Positions 1 through 7,172 of a stretch of 13,697 bases of DNA are shown in pieces. Location: positions 1 to 13,697 of the forward strand of contig JAIOIM010000661.1 in assembly GCA_019912505.1 (NCBI GenBank), given 5' to 3'. Position numbers and translations under genes: made by a program. This DNA is from Ignavibacteriaceae bacterium (GTDB taxonomy: Bacteria; Bacteroidota; Ignavibacteria; Ignavibacteriales; Ignavibacteriaceae). How positions within the stretch are numbered: the first letter of the stretch is position 1; every line of letters starts with the position of its first letter. Below the pieces are notes generated by a model. It searched no databases, was not told where the DNA came from, and saw only the letters and a list, made by a program, of their open reading frames with translations.

Positions 1-59
1 TCCATCAATGTTCCATCCAGGTCAAAGCAGACGTGTTTCATTTCCTTTAGATTTATCAT
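1..59 (-). CDS. HAD-family hydrolase, N-terminal fragment
   Basis: The minus strand from 59 reads M-I-N-L-K-E-M-K-H-V-C-F-D-L-D-G-T-L-M and then leaves the window. FDLDGT directly after a short hydrophobic strand is motif I of the haloacid dehalogenase superfamily. Its first Asp is the nucleophile that forms the phospho-aspartate intermediate, and its second Asp is the acid/base. Members such as phosphoglycolate phosphatase and beta-phosphoglucomutase begin this way, so a cytoplasmic phosphatase or phosphomutase is likely, but 19 codons cannot separate the subfamilies. ATG at 59 is preferred because AAGGAAA lies about five bases upstream; the in-frame ATG at 41 has a purine-rich stretch too close to it. 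The remainder of the gene lies left of the window. Confidence 0.8.
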   Translation of the reverse strand, partial: MINLKEMKHVCFDLDGTLM

Positions 60-408
60 GAATTTCCTTTTCTTAATCTCTAATATTGCAGAGCAAATAA
101 CCCACACCAAAACTTTGCGGGGCAGTATAAAACTTTATTATAAAAACCTCACACATGGCATAGGGCTTGTAAATTTGTTAAAACTAAGTTAACAAATTAC
201 AGAAAATATTTTGGTACTTCTTTAAATTAAGTTTAGATATTCTTATTTTGCATTGTAGTGGAAGCCAGACATCGAAGTTAATATTTACTTCTCCTATTGA
301 GTTAATCTGCGCCTACTTTCACTTTAAGACAAATAATTTTTCGTTTATTGCCGTCGCGGTTTTCGTGCGTTGTAAACTTCCATTTATATTCTAAAAGCGG
401 AGTGCTAC
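60..408. other. Intergenic region, AT-rich, one inverted repeat
   Basis: This gap separates the divergent HAD-family gene (minus) and the small secreted-protein gene (plus), so it should hold promoters for both. I see no convincing coding sequence: the minus-strand reading frame at 302-514 is short, basic, lacks a ribosome binding site and overlaps the signal-peptide coding region of the real gene. The only clear structure is the inverted repeat at 172-198. A sequence TAAATTTG at 170-177 fits the -7 box of Bacteroidota promoters (TAnnTTTG), but no TTG lies at the expected distance upstream. Confidence 0.6.
172..198. repeat. Perfect 10-bp inverted repeat, 7-base loop
   Basis: AATTTGTTAA (172-181) and TTAACAAATT (189-198) are exact reverse complements separated by AACTAAG. 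Allowing one bulged base, the symmetry continues out to GTAA/TTAC. The stem is weak and no T-run follows, so a terminator is unlikely. The position between two divergent genes, and overlap with a possible TAAATTTG promoter box, would suit a regulator operator. No protein can be named. Confidence 0.5.
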
Positions 409-831
409 ATGAAACATAAATATTTTTTCCTTGGTTTTTTATTTTTTGCGTTTTTTGTTTTACCCTTATACGCGTACGCGCAGAGCGAGCCGGTAATGTA
501 CTTTTGTAAAACATATGACGAATTCGACGGGGAGGTTGATGTTTCCGACAGATTCACAACCGGGCATCTTACTGTTATGGTAAAATCTGATGATGCTTTA
601 AATTTAGAAACTTGTTCGATCCAGTTCGATAAATGGAATGGATACGGAGGAAAATTCGAGTACTATAAAAAATTCACATATACACTCGAAAGAGAGATGG
701 AGTATGTTTTCTTTACAAAAAACGAAGATAGCGATTTGAGTTTTGATGAACCGGGATTTTACAGAGTGTTTTTATTAAACGATAATGGCGGAACTGTGGC
801 AAGCGCTTTAATTCAAATTATTGAAGGATAA
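409..831 (+). CDS. Small secreted protein of unknown function
   Basis: A 140-residue protein. The N-terminus is a classical Sec signal peptide: MKHK, a hydrophobic stretch rich in Phe and Leu, and an AYA-Q cleavage site near residue 25. The mature part (about 115 residues) contains two cysteines (in YFCKTYD and LETCSIQFD), which could form a disulfide after export. It alternates aromatic and charged residues in a way that suggests a beta-sandwich, ending in the strand-like FYRVFLLNDNGGTVASALIQI. I do not recognise the family. CGGAG at 398-402 sits six bases before the ATG, so the start is well supported. The stop at 829-831 is followed in the same reading frame by a decayed T9SS sorting-domain fragment, so an ancestor may have carried a sorting domain that this gene has lost. 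As it stands, the product should reach the periplasm. Confidence 0.8.
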   Translation: MKHKYFFLGFLFFAFFVLPLYAYAQSEPVMYFCKTYDEFDGEVDVSDRFTTGHLTVMVKSDDALNLETCSIQFDKWNGYGGKFEYYKKFTYTLEREMEYVFFTKNEDSDLSFDEPGFYRVFLLNDNGGTVASALIQIIEG

Positions 832-837
832 TATATA

Positions 838-902
838 TCCGCCGACCAGTTTAACCCAACCACGGCAATAAAGTATTCAAACCTGGTAATTACGAAGAGG
901 TA
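838..902 (+). pseudogene. Decayed T9SS C-terminal sorting-domain remnant
   Basis: Directly after the stop at 829-831, and in the same frame, codons read S-A-D-Q-F-N-P-T-T-A-I-K-Y-S. This matches the PNPFNPTTTIKYS box of the sorting domains elsewhere in this window. Shifting one frame at about 879 gives K-P-G-N-Y-E-E-V, matching the KPGVYEVEF box of the same domain. The roughly 25 residues normally between these boxes (including LKVYDVLGNEVATLV) are missing, as is everything after EEV (LASG, KKM). It is therefore an internally deleted, frameshifted and truncated remnant. It could be the lost tail of the upstream gene or debris from a separate cargo gene. Confidence 0.7.
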
Positions 903-1058
903 ACTAATATTGAAAATTTAGAAACCCGCAATTTATCTTTTTAAAATATCCTCACGCACGTATTACTCTTAAAAATAAATTTGCTTCAGGAAAGCCGCAT
1001 TTTTGTTTTTCCCCATTCGGCGGCTAAACTTATTTTAAACTATTCCGATAATAGAGAT

Positions 1059-1078
1059 GGCAGGAGGTGTCTTCTGCC
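1059..1078 (+). repeat. GC-rich hairpin enclosing AGGAGGT
   Basis: GGCAGGAG (1059-1066) and CTTCTGCC (1071-1078) pair over eight positions, with one G-U wobble and a GTGT loop. The left arm and loop contain AGGAGGT, a near-ideal Shine-Dalgarno sequence, yet the next annotated ATG is 36 bases further on (1105) and no start codon follows at normal spacing. The GC-rich stem stands out against AT-rich flanks. It could be a dispersed palindromic repeat, or a weak terminator, since GTTTATAGTTTTT follows a few bases later. A role in controlling the kinase gene is only a possibility. Confidence 0.5.
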
Positions 1079-1104
1079 GGGTTTATAGTTTTTAAAATTA
1101 AGCT

Positions 1105-3804
1105 ATGCTGCTTTGCATTATGTACAACACTCTTTTAACAAAACAGATTCAAAAATATCTGGGCGAAAATTCTTCATCCAATCTCAATACCTTTTTAAAT
1201 GCTGTGAATCTTTCTTATAATGACTTTATAAACGATAGATTGCTGCTCGAAGATTCGATGCAAAAAAGCACTCAAGAAATTCTTGAAGCAAACAAAAAAC
1301 TTACGGAAGAGAGCGATAGGCAAAAGTACATAATTGATAAAATGAAGGAGTTATATTCCTCAAGTTTTTCGCCATCCCTGGGTGATATTAAAAAGAATAT
1401 CGAGGATGAAGATTTGTTCGGTGTTTTTGACAAATTAAAAGAGCTGATAGACTGGCGTAACGAAGCCTCCGTTAAACTGCAGTTGAGCGAATCCAATTTA
1501 ACCGCACTTATTGAAAACACAAACGAATCAATCTGGTCTATTGATACTGAATATAAAGTTCTTACTTTAAACTCTATATTTAAAACTTCATTTAATCTAT
1601 TAAACGGGCATATTCTGCAAGTTGGGGATAGAATACTCGATTTTCTACCAACCGCGTGGGTTGAGGAATGGAAAGAATATTACGACCAAGCTCTTGCGGG
1701 AAAAGGTCACTCCATTGAAAAAGTTTTTAAGATAAATGATGAAAACCGTTTCTACGAAATAAATTTTAGCCCGATTATTGTAAAAGAAAAAATAACCGGG
1801 GTTAGTGTTTTTACAAAAGATATTACTTCCCGAAAAAATTTCGAAAAAGAGATTCTCGAAGCAAAAGACACAGCCATTGCCGCAACAAAAGCTAAATCGG
1901 AATTTCTTGCAATGATGAGTCACGAAATAAGAACCCCGCTGAACGGTATAATTGGCGTTACCGGTTTGTTGAAAGAAACCGAATTGAACAGCGAACAAAA
2001 TGACTATTTGGATATTGTCCGTTTAAGCGGCGACTCGCTGTTGACAATCATAAACGACATTCTTGACTTCTCAAAAATTGAATCTGGCAAACTCGATCTA
2101 GAAAACGCACCGTTTGATTTACGCTCTGTAATTGAGGGAGCTTTTGACCTGCTGACAAACAAAGCGGTAGAAAAAAATATGGACTTGCTCTATTTGTTCG
2201 AGTCAAATGTTCCGACCGGTATAATTGGAGATGTAACCCGTCTGCGCCAGGTAATTGTAAACCTTGTAAGCAACGCAATTAAATTTACAGACTACGGCGA
2301 AGTGTTCGTATCGGTTTCTGAGTTGAGCGTGAAAGACTCGATTCACGAAATTCAGTTTGCGGTTAAGGATACAGGCATCGGAATTCCGGCTGATAAAATG
2401 TTCCGACTGTTTAACGCTTTTTCGCAGGTTGATTCCTCAACCACGCGTAAGTTTGGCGGTACAGGTCTTGGGCTTGCGATTTGTAAACGTTTAGTTCAAT
2501 TGATGGGCGGAAAAATTTGGGTGGAGAGTGTACCTGGTAAAGGATCGACATTTTATTTTACAATAAAAGTAATGGCTTCGGAGTCCGCGCCGCGTGTTTA
2601 TGTAAAAGGCAAACTTACCGAACTTGTAGATAAAAAAATTCTTATTGTAGATGACAACTCAACCAACATCCGGATACTCGAACATCAGTGCAAACAATGG
2701 GGAATGCTTCCCCATTCGGCGCAAGTTCCTTACGAAGCATTAAAGCTTATACGCAGCGAGTATAAGTTTGATATTGCGATAATCGATATGGTAATGCCGG
2801 AGATGACCGGGCTTGAACTCGGTGCCGAAATAAGAAAATTTATAGATAAAAATAACTTCCCTGCAATTATGCTAACTTCGGCATCATTAACAAGCGATGT
2901 GCAGCGACAAGTTGATAAGTTGTATAATGCAACGTTATCGAAACCAATCAAACAAAGTCAATTGTTTGATGTTGTTACATCGGTGCTTGCTAATAATGCT
3001 GATTACTTGAAATCGATAAACAGAAAAGAAAAAATTGGCGAGAGTTACCCGGCAAATATTTTACTTGCCGAAGACAATAAGATAAACCAAAAGCTTGCCC
3101 TAAGTATGCTTGGGAAAATTGGCTATCGGGCAGACGCAGTCGGCAACGGTCTGGAAGCTGTTGACGCACTTGAACACAAAAACTATGATATTGTTTTTAT
3201 GGATATTCAAATGCCGGAAATGGACGGTTTTGAAGCAACGCAAAACATCAGAGAAATTAAAAGTATTATACAGCCGATAATTATTGCTATGACCGCCAAC
3301 GCTATGCCCGGCGATAGAGAAAAATGTATTAACGCCGGTATGGACGATTATTTAAGCAAACCTATTTTGTTAAAAGATATAAAAGAGATAGTTTTGAAAT
3401 GGAGCTTAAAAATATTAGAAAAACAAGAATTAGAAAAAATGCAAGACAAAGAACCGGTTATAATCGACCCCAAAGCGATAGATAACATACGCGAGTTGGA
3501 TGACGAAGATGATTATTCTGTAGTCAATACAATGATAGATATGTTTTTTGAAGATACTCCGTTGCACATGAAAAATATAAAAAAAGCTATATCCGAAAAA
3601 AACTTTGAAGACCTTTCCTTTTTTGCACACGGCTTAAAAGGTATTTGCCTAAACCTTGGCGCAAAACCTCTGGGAGATATCTGTTTAAATCTCGAATTAG
3701 GAGGCAGAACAAGCAATGAAGAAGGACTTAAGGAATCAATACCTAAGTTAGATGAAATTTACAAATTAACATGCAGCGAACTGTTAAAATTTAAGGTTGT
3801 GTAA
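1105..3804 (+). CDS. Hybrid histidine kinase: PAS-HisKA-HATPase-REC-REC-HPt
   Basis: An 899-residue cytoplasmic phosphorelay protein that carries every transfer step in one chain. No transmembrane segment is visible. Residues 1-70 form the helical linker (LLTKQIQKYL ... LEDSMQKSTQEILEANKKL) often found at the start of such kinases. A PAS-like sensor follows at about 125-245. HisKA has the phospho-accepting His273 in MMSHEIRTPLNG. The ATPase has its N box near Asn386/Asn390, DTGIGIP at 422-428 and GGTGLGL at 451-457. REC1 (about 510-630) has Asp516/517, phospho-acceptor Asp561 and Lys613. REC2 (about 650-765) has Glu656/Asp657, Asp700 and Lys752. HPt has His842 in FAHGLKG. All catalytic residues are present, so it should be active. 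The signal and the final response regulator are unknown; no regulator is adjacent. An in-frame stop at 1099 limits the start to ATG 1105 or ATG 1120 (MYNTLLTK). Neither has a good ribosome binding site. Confidence 0.93.
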   Translation: MLLCIMYNTLLTKQIQKYLGENSSSNLNTFLNAVNLSYNDFINDRLLLEDSMQKSTQEILEANKKLTEESDRQKYIIDKMKELYSSSFSPSLGDIKKNIEDEDLFGVFDKLKELIDWRNEASVKLQLSESNLTALIENTNESIWSIDTEYKVLTLNSIFKTSFNLLNGHILQVGDRILDFLPTAWVEEWKEYYDQALAGKGHSIEKVFKINDENRFYEINFSPIIVKEKITGVSVFTKDITSRKNFEKEILEAKDTAIAATKAKSEFLAMMSHEIRTPLNGIIGVTGLLKETELNSEQNDYLDIVRLSGDSLLTIINDILDFSKIESGKLDLENAPFDLRSVIEGAFDLLTNKAVEKNMDLLYLFESNVPTGIIGDVTRLRQVIVNLVSNAIKFTDYGEVFVSVSELSVKDSIHEIQFAVKDTGIGIPADKMFRLFNAFSQVDSSTTRKFGGTGLGLAICKRLVQLMGGKIWVESVPGKGSTFYFTIKVMASESAPRVYVKGKLTELVDKKILIVDDNSTNIRILEHQCKQWGMLPHSAQVPYEALKLIRSEYKFDIAIIDMVMPEMTGLELGAEIRKFIDKNNFPAIMLTSASLTSDVQRQVDKLYNATLSKPIKQSQLFDVVTSVLANNADYLKSINRKEKIGESYPANILLAEDNKINQKLALSMLGKIGYRADAVGNGLEAVDALEHKNYDIVFMDIQMPEMDGFEATQNIREIKSIIQPIIIAMTANAMPGDREKCINAGMDDYLSKPILLKDIKEIVLKWSLKILEKQELEKMQDKEPVIIDPKAIDNIRELDDEDDYSVVNTMIDMFFEDTPLHMKNIKKAISEKNFEDLSFFAHGLKGICLNLGAKPLGDICLNLELGGRTSNEEGLKESIPKLDEIYKLTCSELLKFKVV

Positions 3805-5817
3805 TTACTTCATCATCTTTTTTAATTTATTAACCTCATCCCGCAGCGATGCCGCTTTTTCAAATTCAAGATCCTTTGCCGCCTGGTACATTTGCTCGGT
3901 AAGCTGCTCCACCAAATCTTTTTTCTGATCATTATTCATATACTTTAATACGGGTTCAGCAACTTTTGTAAACGAAAAATTCTCGCTCACTTCTTTTTTT
4001 CTAACATCGGCAATAGATGTTGACGAAATAATTTCTTCAACACTTTTGTAAATAGTTTTTGGCGAAATATTATGTTTTATATTGTACTCTGTTTGCAGTA
4101 TACGCCTGCGGTTTGTTTCTTCAATTGTCTTCCGCATCGATTCGGTAATTCTATCAGCGTACATAATTACCCTGCCGTTTTCGTTGCGCGCGGTTCGCCC
4201 TGCCGTCTGCATCAGCGATCGCTCACTTCTAAGAAAACCCTCCTTATCGGCATCTATTATTGCAACAAGCGAAACTTCCGGCAAATCCAATCCTTCTCTT
4301 AAAAGGTTAACGCCAACGAGTACTGAAAAATCGCCGAGACGAAGATCGCGTAAAATTTCAACCCGCTCAAGCGCGTCAATATCGCTGTGAATATAGCGAA
4401 CGGGTATTCCTATTTTGTCGAGATAATCGGAAAGATCTTCAGCCATTTTTTTTGTTAATGTTGTAACAAGTATTCTTTCTTTTAGTACAATTCGTTTTCT
4501 TATTTCACCAATAAGGTCGTCAATCTGTCCTTTGATTGGGCGAACTTCTATTTCGGGGTCGAGCAAGCCGGTTGGACGGATAATCTGCTCAACATAAACA
4601 CCGCCGCTTTTTTCAAGCTCATAATCCGCCGGCGTTGCGCTTACATAAATTACCTGGTTTACGAGCGATTGAAACTCTTCAAATTTCATCGGGCGGTTAT
4701 CAAGCGCTGAGGGAAGCCTGAAACCATATTCAACAAGTGTTTCTTTTCTTTTTTTATCGCCGTTATACATTGCCCTAAGCTGCGGCATGGTTACATGCGA
4801 CTCATCAATTACAAGTAAAAAATCTTTCGGAAAATAATCGAACAGGTTATACGGGCGTGTGCCTGGCTGCCGTCCGTCCATATGCCGGCTGTAATTTTCT
4901 ATGCCCGAACAGTAACCAATTTCCTTCATCATTTCTATATCAAAACGTGTACGCTGCTCAATGCGCTGTGCTTCAAGATATTTTTCTTCTTTATTAAAAT
5001 ATTTTAATCGCTCGTCAAGTTCCTGCTCAATATTGTAAATTGCTTTTTGAACCTGATCGCGGTTTGAAACAAAATATTTTGCAGGGTAAACGGGAGCCGA
5101 ATCAACTTCTCTAATTACTTCGCCGGTTATGGCATCAATAATAGAAAGCCGTTCAATCTCGTCATCAAAAAACTCAATGCGTATTGCTTCTTCATATTGA
5201 TACGCAGGAATTATCTCAACAACATCACCGCGCGCGCGGAATGTGCCGCGGCTGAATTCAATATCATTACGGACAAAATGAATATCTATCAACTCGCGCA
5301 GAAGTTTTTTCCTTTGTATTGTTTCTCCCTTACGCAAAAAGATAATCTGGTTTGCATACTCCTGCGGTGCGCCGATACCATAAATACAGCTTACACTCGC
5401 TATTACTATAACATCCGGGCGACCCTCAATTAACGCTGTAGTTGCCTTTAACCGGAGGCGGTCTATCTCTTCATTTACAGAAAAATCTTTTTCGATGTAA
5501 AGATCGCTTCTAACAACGTAAGCTTCGGGTTGATAATAGTCGTAGTAACTTATAAAAAACTCAACCGCATTGTTTGGAAAGAACGATTTGAACTCGCTGA
5601 ACAGTTGGGCTGCAAGAGTTTTATTATGCGAGATAATTAAAGTAGGTTTGTTAAGCTCTTTAATGACGTTTGAGATTGTAAAAGTTTTACCGCTGCCGGT
5701 TACGCCGAGCAGAGTTTGATGTTTTTCGCCGTCGTGCAGACCTCTTAAAAGCCGCTCAATTGCTTGCGGTTGATCGCCAGAAGGTTTATAGTTTGATGCG
5801 AGTTCAAAATTGTTCAA
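3805..5817 (-). CDS. uvrB: UvrABC excinuclease subunit B
   Basis: This is the DNA-damage-loading helicase of nucleotide excision repair. It receives lesions from UvrA, verifies them and recruits UvrC. With the TTG start at 5817 the protein has 670 residues, the usual family length. Landmarks are the start NNFELASNYKPSGDQPQAI, Walker A GVTGSGKT (38-45), the beta-hairpin YYDYYQPEAY (91-100) that clamps DNA, the DEAD-like IDESH (337-341), motif VI QTAGRTAR (537-544) and a C-terminal UVR motif (about 631-666) for UvrC/UvrA contact. An ATG at 5889 would add 24 residues that do not look like UvrB and would overlap the upstream gene by 71 bases. TTG 5817 lies one base after that gene's stop and puts the conserved N-terminus where it belongs, implying translational coupling. 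The stop abuts the stop of the convergent kinase gene with no spacer. Confidence 0.96.
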   Translation of the reverse strand: MNNFELASNYKPSGDQPQAIERLLRGLHDGEKHQTLLGVTGSGKTFTISNVIKELNKPTLIISHNKTLAAQLFSEFKSFFPNNAVEFFISYYDYYQPEAYVVRSDLYIEKDFSVNEEIDRLRLKATTALIEGRPDVIVIASVSCIYGIGAPQEYANQIIFLRKGETIQRKKLLRELIDIHFVRNDIEFSRGTFRARGDVVEIIPAYQYEEAIRIEFFDDEIERLSIIDAITGEVIREVDSAPVYPAKYFVSNRDQVQKAIYNIEQELDERLKYFNKEEKYLEAQRIEQRTRFDIEMMKEIGYCSGIENYSRHMDGRQPGTRPYNLFDYFPKDFLLVIDESHVTMPQLRAMYNGDKKRKETLVEYGFRLPSALDNRPMKFEEFQSLVNQVIYVSATPADYELEKSGGVYVEQIIRPTGLLDPEIEVRPIKGQIDDLIGEIRKRIVLKERILVTTLTKKMAEDLSDYLDKIGIPVRYIHSDIDALERVEILRDLRLGDFSVLVGVNLLREGLDLPEVSLVAIIDADKEGFLRSERSLMQTAGRTARNENGRVIMYADRITESMRKTIEETNRRRILQTEYNIKHNISPKTIYKSVEEIISSTSIADVRKKEVSENFSFTKVAEPVLKYMNNDQKKDLVEQLTEQMYQAAKDLEFEKAASLRDEVNKLKKMMK

Positions 5818-5818
5818 G

Positions 5819-6160
5819 CTAATCTGCCATAATTTCAGCTGCGTGAAAATAATCGGTATGGAGATGTCCCCGCAGTGTAATAATTTCATTATTATTAATT
5901 ACACTTGCTGAATTAGCCGGAGCCTGTACCAAAACTTCCTCCCCGTTGGCGTCAACCGCGTAAAACATCGTGCCTTCAGCAGTATTTTGAATACCGCGTT
6001 CCATAACCACTTTTATCTTTATATCTTTATTGGCGCTGTTATTCGTATCGAATGATGCAAATGTACCAAGCGTATTATTCGGTGCGAAATAAAAAGTATA
6101 AATAATAAATATTGTCGCCGCAATTAAAACCGGCAGAATCAGTTTTTGTAAAATTTTCAT
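5819..6160 (-). CDS. Membrane-anchored OB-fold protein, CcmE-like
   Basis: A 113-residue protein with an N-terminal membrane anchor (about 5-25, LILPVLIAATIFIIYTFYF) and a soluble domain facing the periplasm. Residues 46-112 (IKIKVVMERGIQ ... GTMFYAVDANGEEVLVQAP ... NNEIITLRGHLHTDYFHAAEIMAD) have the strand order of an OB-fold. They resemble the cytochrome c haem chaperone CcmE, whose fold ends in a strand like FVASEVLAKH. In CcmE the haem-binding His lies just after that strand, but this protein stops at EIMAD, so the usual haem ligand and tail are absent. His residues at HLH and FHAA occur earlier. No other ccm gene is nearby. A haem-chaperone function is therefore unproven. Its stop is one base from the uvrB start, so the two are probably co-transcribed. 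Confidence 0.72.
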   Translation of the reverse strand: MKILQKLILPVLIAATIFIIYTFYFAPNNTLGTFASFDTNNSANKDIKIKVVMERGIQNTAEGTMFYAVDANGEEVLVQAPANSASVINNNEIITLRGHLHTDYFHAAEIMAD

Positions 6161-6189
6161 AATAACATTTCTTATTATTGATAGGTAAA

Positions 6190-6222
6190 CAAATTTAGTA
6201 AAAATGAGCCCTTACTTACAAT
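6190..6222 (-). promoter_or_regulatory. Candidate Bacteroidota-type promoter for the OB-fold/uvrB pair
   Basis: On the minus strand, TAAATTTG (6197-6190) matches the TAnnTTTG -7 box known from Bacteroidota. ATTG (6222-6219) lies 21 bases upstream, near the expected place of the TTTG -33 element. The box is about 30 bases before the ATG at 6160. AT-rich DNA produces such matches by chance, so this is tentative. Confidence 0.35.
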
Positions 6223-6278
6223 GGAATCATTTAGTTTAATTTTAGTAATTTGTAAATACTCTTTTTATGTGGATAAAT

Positions 6279-6647
6279 ATGAATAAAAAATATTTAATTA
6301 TTGCAGGAATCTCCGGTTTTCTGGCTGTTGCGCTCGGCGCATTCGGTTCACACGGATTAGAAAATAAACTAACGCCTGAAATGTTAAGTATTTATAAAAC
6401 AGGTGTACTTTACCATTTAATTCATTCTGTTTTGCTTGCCGCATTAGCACTGACCGGAGCAGATAAATTTAAGAATACATTTTATTTTATTGCTGCGGGA
6501 ATAGTTTTGTTTTCCTTTTCGCTTTACATTTATTCAATAACAGAAGTGCGATGGCTTGCATTTATAACACCTTTCGGCGGCGTTGCGTTTTTAACCGGCT
6601 GGGTTATGCTTATTGTTGAGGGAATAAAAAGGAAAAATAGTTTATGA
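6279..6647 (+). CDS. DUF423 family inner-membrane protein
   Basis: A 122-residue, very hydrophobic protein with about four transmembrane helices. The N-terminal ISGFLAVALGAFGSHGLE, the YHLIHSVLLAALAL segment and the closing ITPFGGVAFLTGWVML are the signature stretches of DUF423 (the family of E. coli YgdD). The biochemical role of this family is not established. ATG 6279 is preferred because DUF423 proteins begin a few residues before the first helix and GGAT lies just upstream. An in-frame ATG at 6267 would add MWIN. The gene is divergent from the OB-fold/uvrB pair and appears monocistronic, with a terminator about 80 bases after its stop. Confidence 0.88.
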   Translation: MNKKYLIIAGISGFLAVALGAFGSHGLENKLTPEMLSIYKTGVLYHLIHSVLLAALALTGADKFKNTFYFIAAGIVLFSFSLYIYSITEVRWLAFITPFGGVAFLTGWVMLIVEGIKRKNSL

Positions 6648-6703
6648 TTTAGTTTTATGCCGTCTTCTTAAGACTCATTAAAGAACTAAAAATAATGCCC
6701 GCT

Positions 6704-6755
6704 CGAAAAATCCCCCGTTTTCGAAAAGCAGGGATGAAAAAGTCCCCTGTTTTTT
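6704..6755 (+). repeat. Two C-rich direct repeats (REP-like)
   Basis: AAAAATCCCCCGTTTT (about 6704-6719) recurs as AAAAAGTCCCCTGTTTT (about 6738-6754), 34 bases apart, with GCAGGGA between them that can pair with either copy. C/G runs flanked by A and T runs are a common form of dispersed palindromic repeat in this group of bacteria. The right half also forms the terminator listed separately. Confidence 0.45.
6729..6755 (+). terminator. Rho-independent terminator after the DUF423 gene
   Basis: CAGGG (6729-6733) pairs with CCCTG (6745-6749), optionally extended by an A-T pair across a bulged C, and is followed at once by six T residues (6750-6755). It lies about 80 bases after the DUF423 stop. 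The stem is short but the geometry is right. Confidence 0.55.
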
Positions 6756-7068
6756 AAACCTCACTTTTAATCAAAAATAACTTTTGCTGTTTATAAAAAA
6801 ATTGAATAAATTGATATATATAAATTAAATGGATGCAAGCATTTGGACGATTAAAAGCATGGAACCATTAGAAAAAATAAAAAACAAACAACGGGCAATA
6901 CACTTTTACCGCCATATCAATTGGGATAATTTTCATCCTCTGCGATGGTTTCCTTCCCACAGGAGTAAGCAGCATTTACCCGGAACAGACAACACGGCTA
7001 CAGCACAATTCGAAAACCACACACACATAAAAAACAATAAATCAATAAGAGTTATTAAAACAGAGTCT

Positions 7069-7172
7069 GCATTTAATAAAACAATAGGAGTAACAAAATG
7101 AAAAGGTTGTTTTCCTTTTTTCTTTTGCGGTAATAACATTTTTTAATATCACCGCACAAAATCCGGAGTGGA
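7069..7172 (+). repeat. Direct repeat copy 1: leader and signal-peptide cassette
   Basis: About 104 bases, from GCATTTAATAAAACAATAGG through the ATG and signal peptide to the codons for NPEW, recur at 9306-9410 with only a few substitutions and one base missing from a T-run. It covers the ribosome binding site, start codon and signal peptide of the propeller gene, and the copies diverge right after NPEW. Confidence 0.85.

Larger units (their letters stand above)
6648..7097 (+). other. Intergenic region without a convincing gene
   Basis: Between the DUF423 gene and the propeller gene this stretch holds the repeat/terminator cluster at 6704-6755 and the duplicated upstream segment starting at 7069. 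The plus-strand frame 6829-7101 stays open for 90 codons. It lacks a ribosome binding site, has no recognisable motif, and its last ten codons are simply the duplicated leader of the next gene. Another frame (about 6881-7030) reads GIIFILCDGFLPTGVSSIYPE, which looks more protein-like but has no start codon and may be a gene remnant. The ribosome binding site AGGAG (7086-7090) for the propeller gene is clear. Confidence 0.5.

Noticed and set aside
302..514. 70-codon minus-strand open frame
   Set aside because: Basic, low-complexity product, no ribosome binding site, and it overlaps the signal-peptide codons of the secreted-protein gene.
976..983. TAAATTTG as a promoter for the kinase gene
   Set aside because: No TTG element lies at the expected distance upstream, and this octamer is common by chance in AT-rich DNA.
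4072..5433. Plus-strand open frames opposite uvrB
   Set aside because: They are antisense shadows of a strongly conserved gene.
6881..7030. Frame reading GIIFILCDGFLPTGVSSIYPE
   Set aside because: Protein-like in part, but it has no start codon and I cannot place it in a family; left as a possible remnant.
6829..7101. 90-codon plus-strand open frame whose TGA overlaps the propeller-gene ATG
   Set aside because: No ribosome binding site or recognisable motif. The apparent coupling arises from the duplicated leader, which gives the same AFNKTIGVTK-stop ending at 9306-9338.
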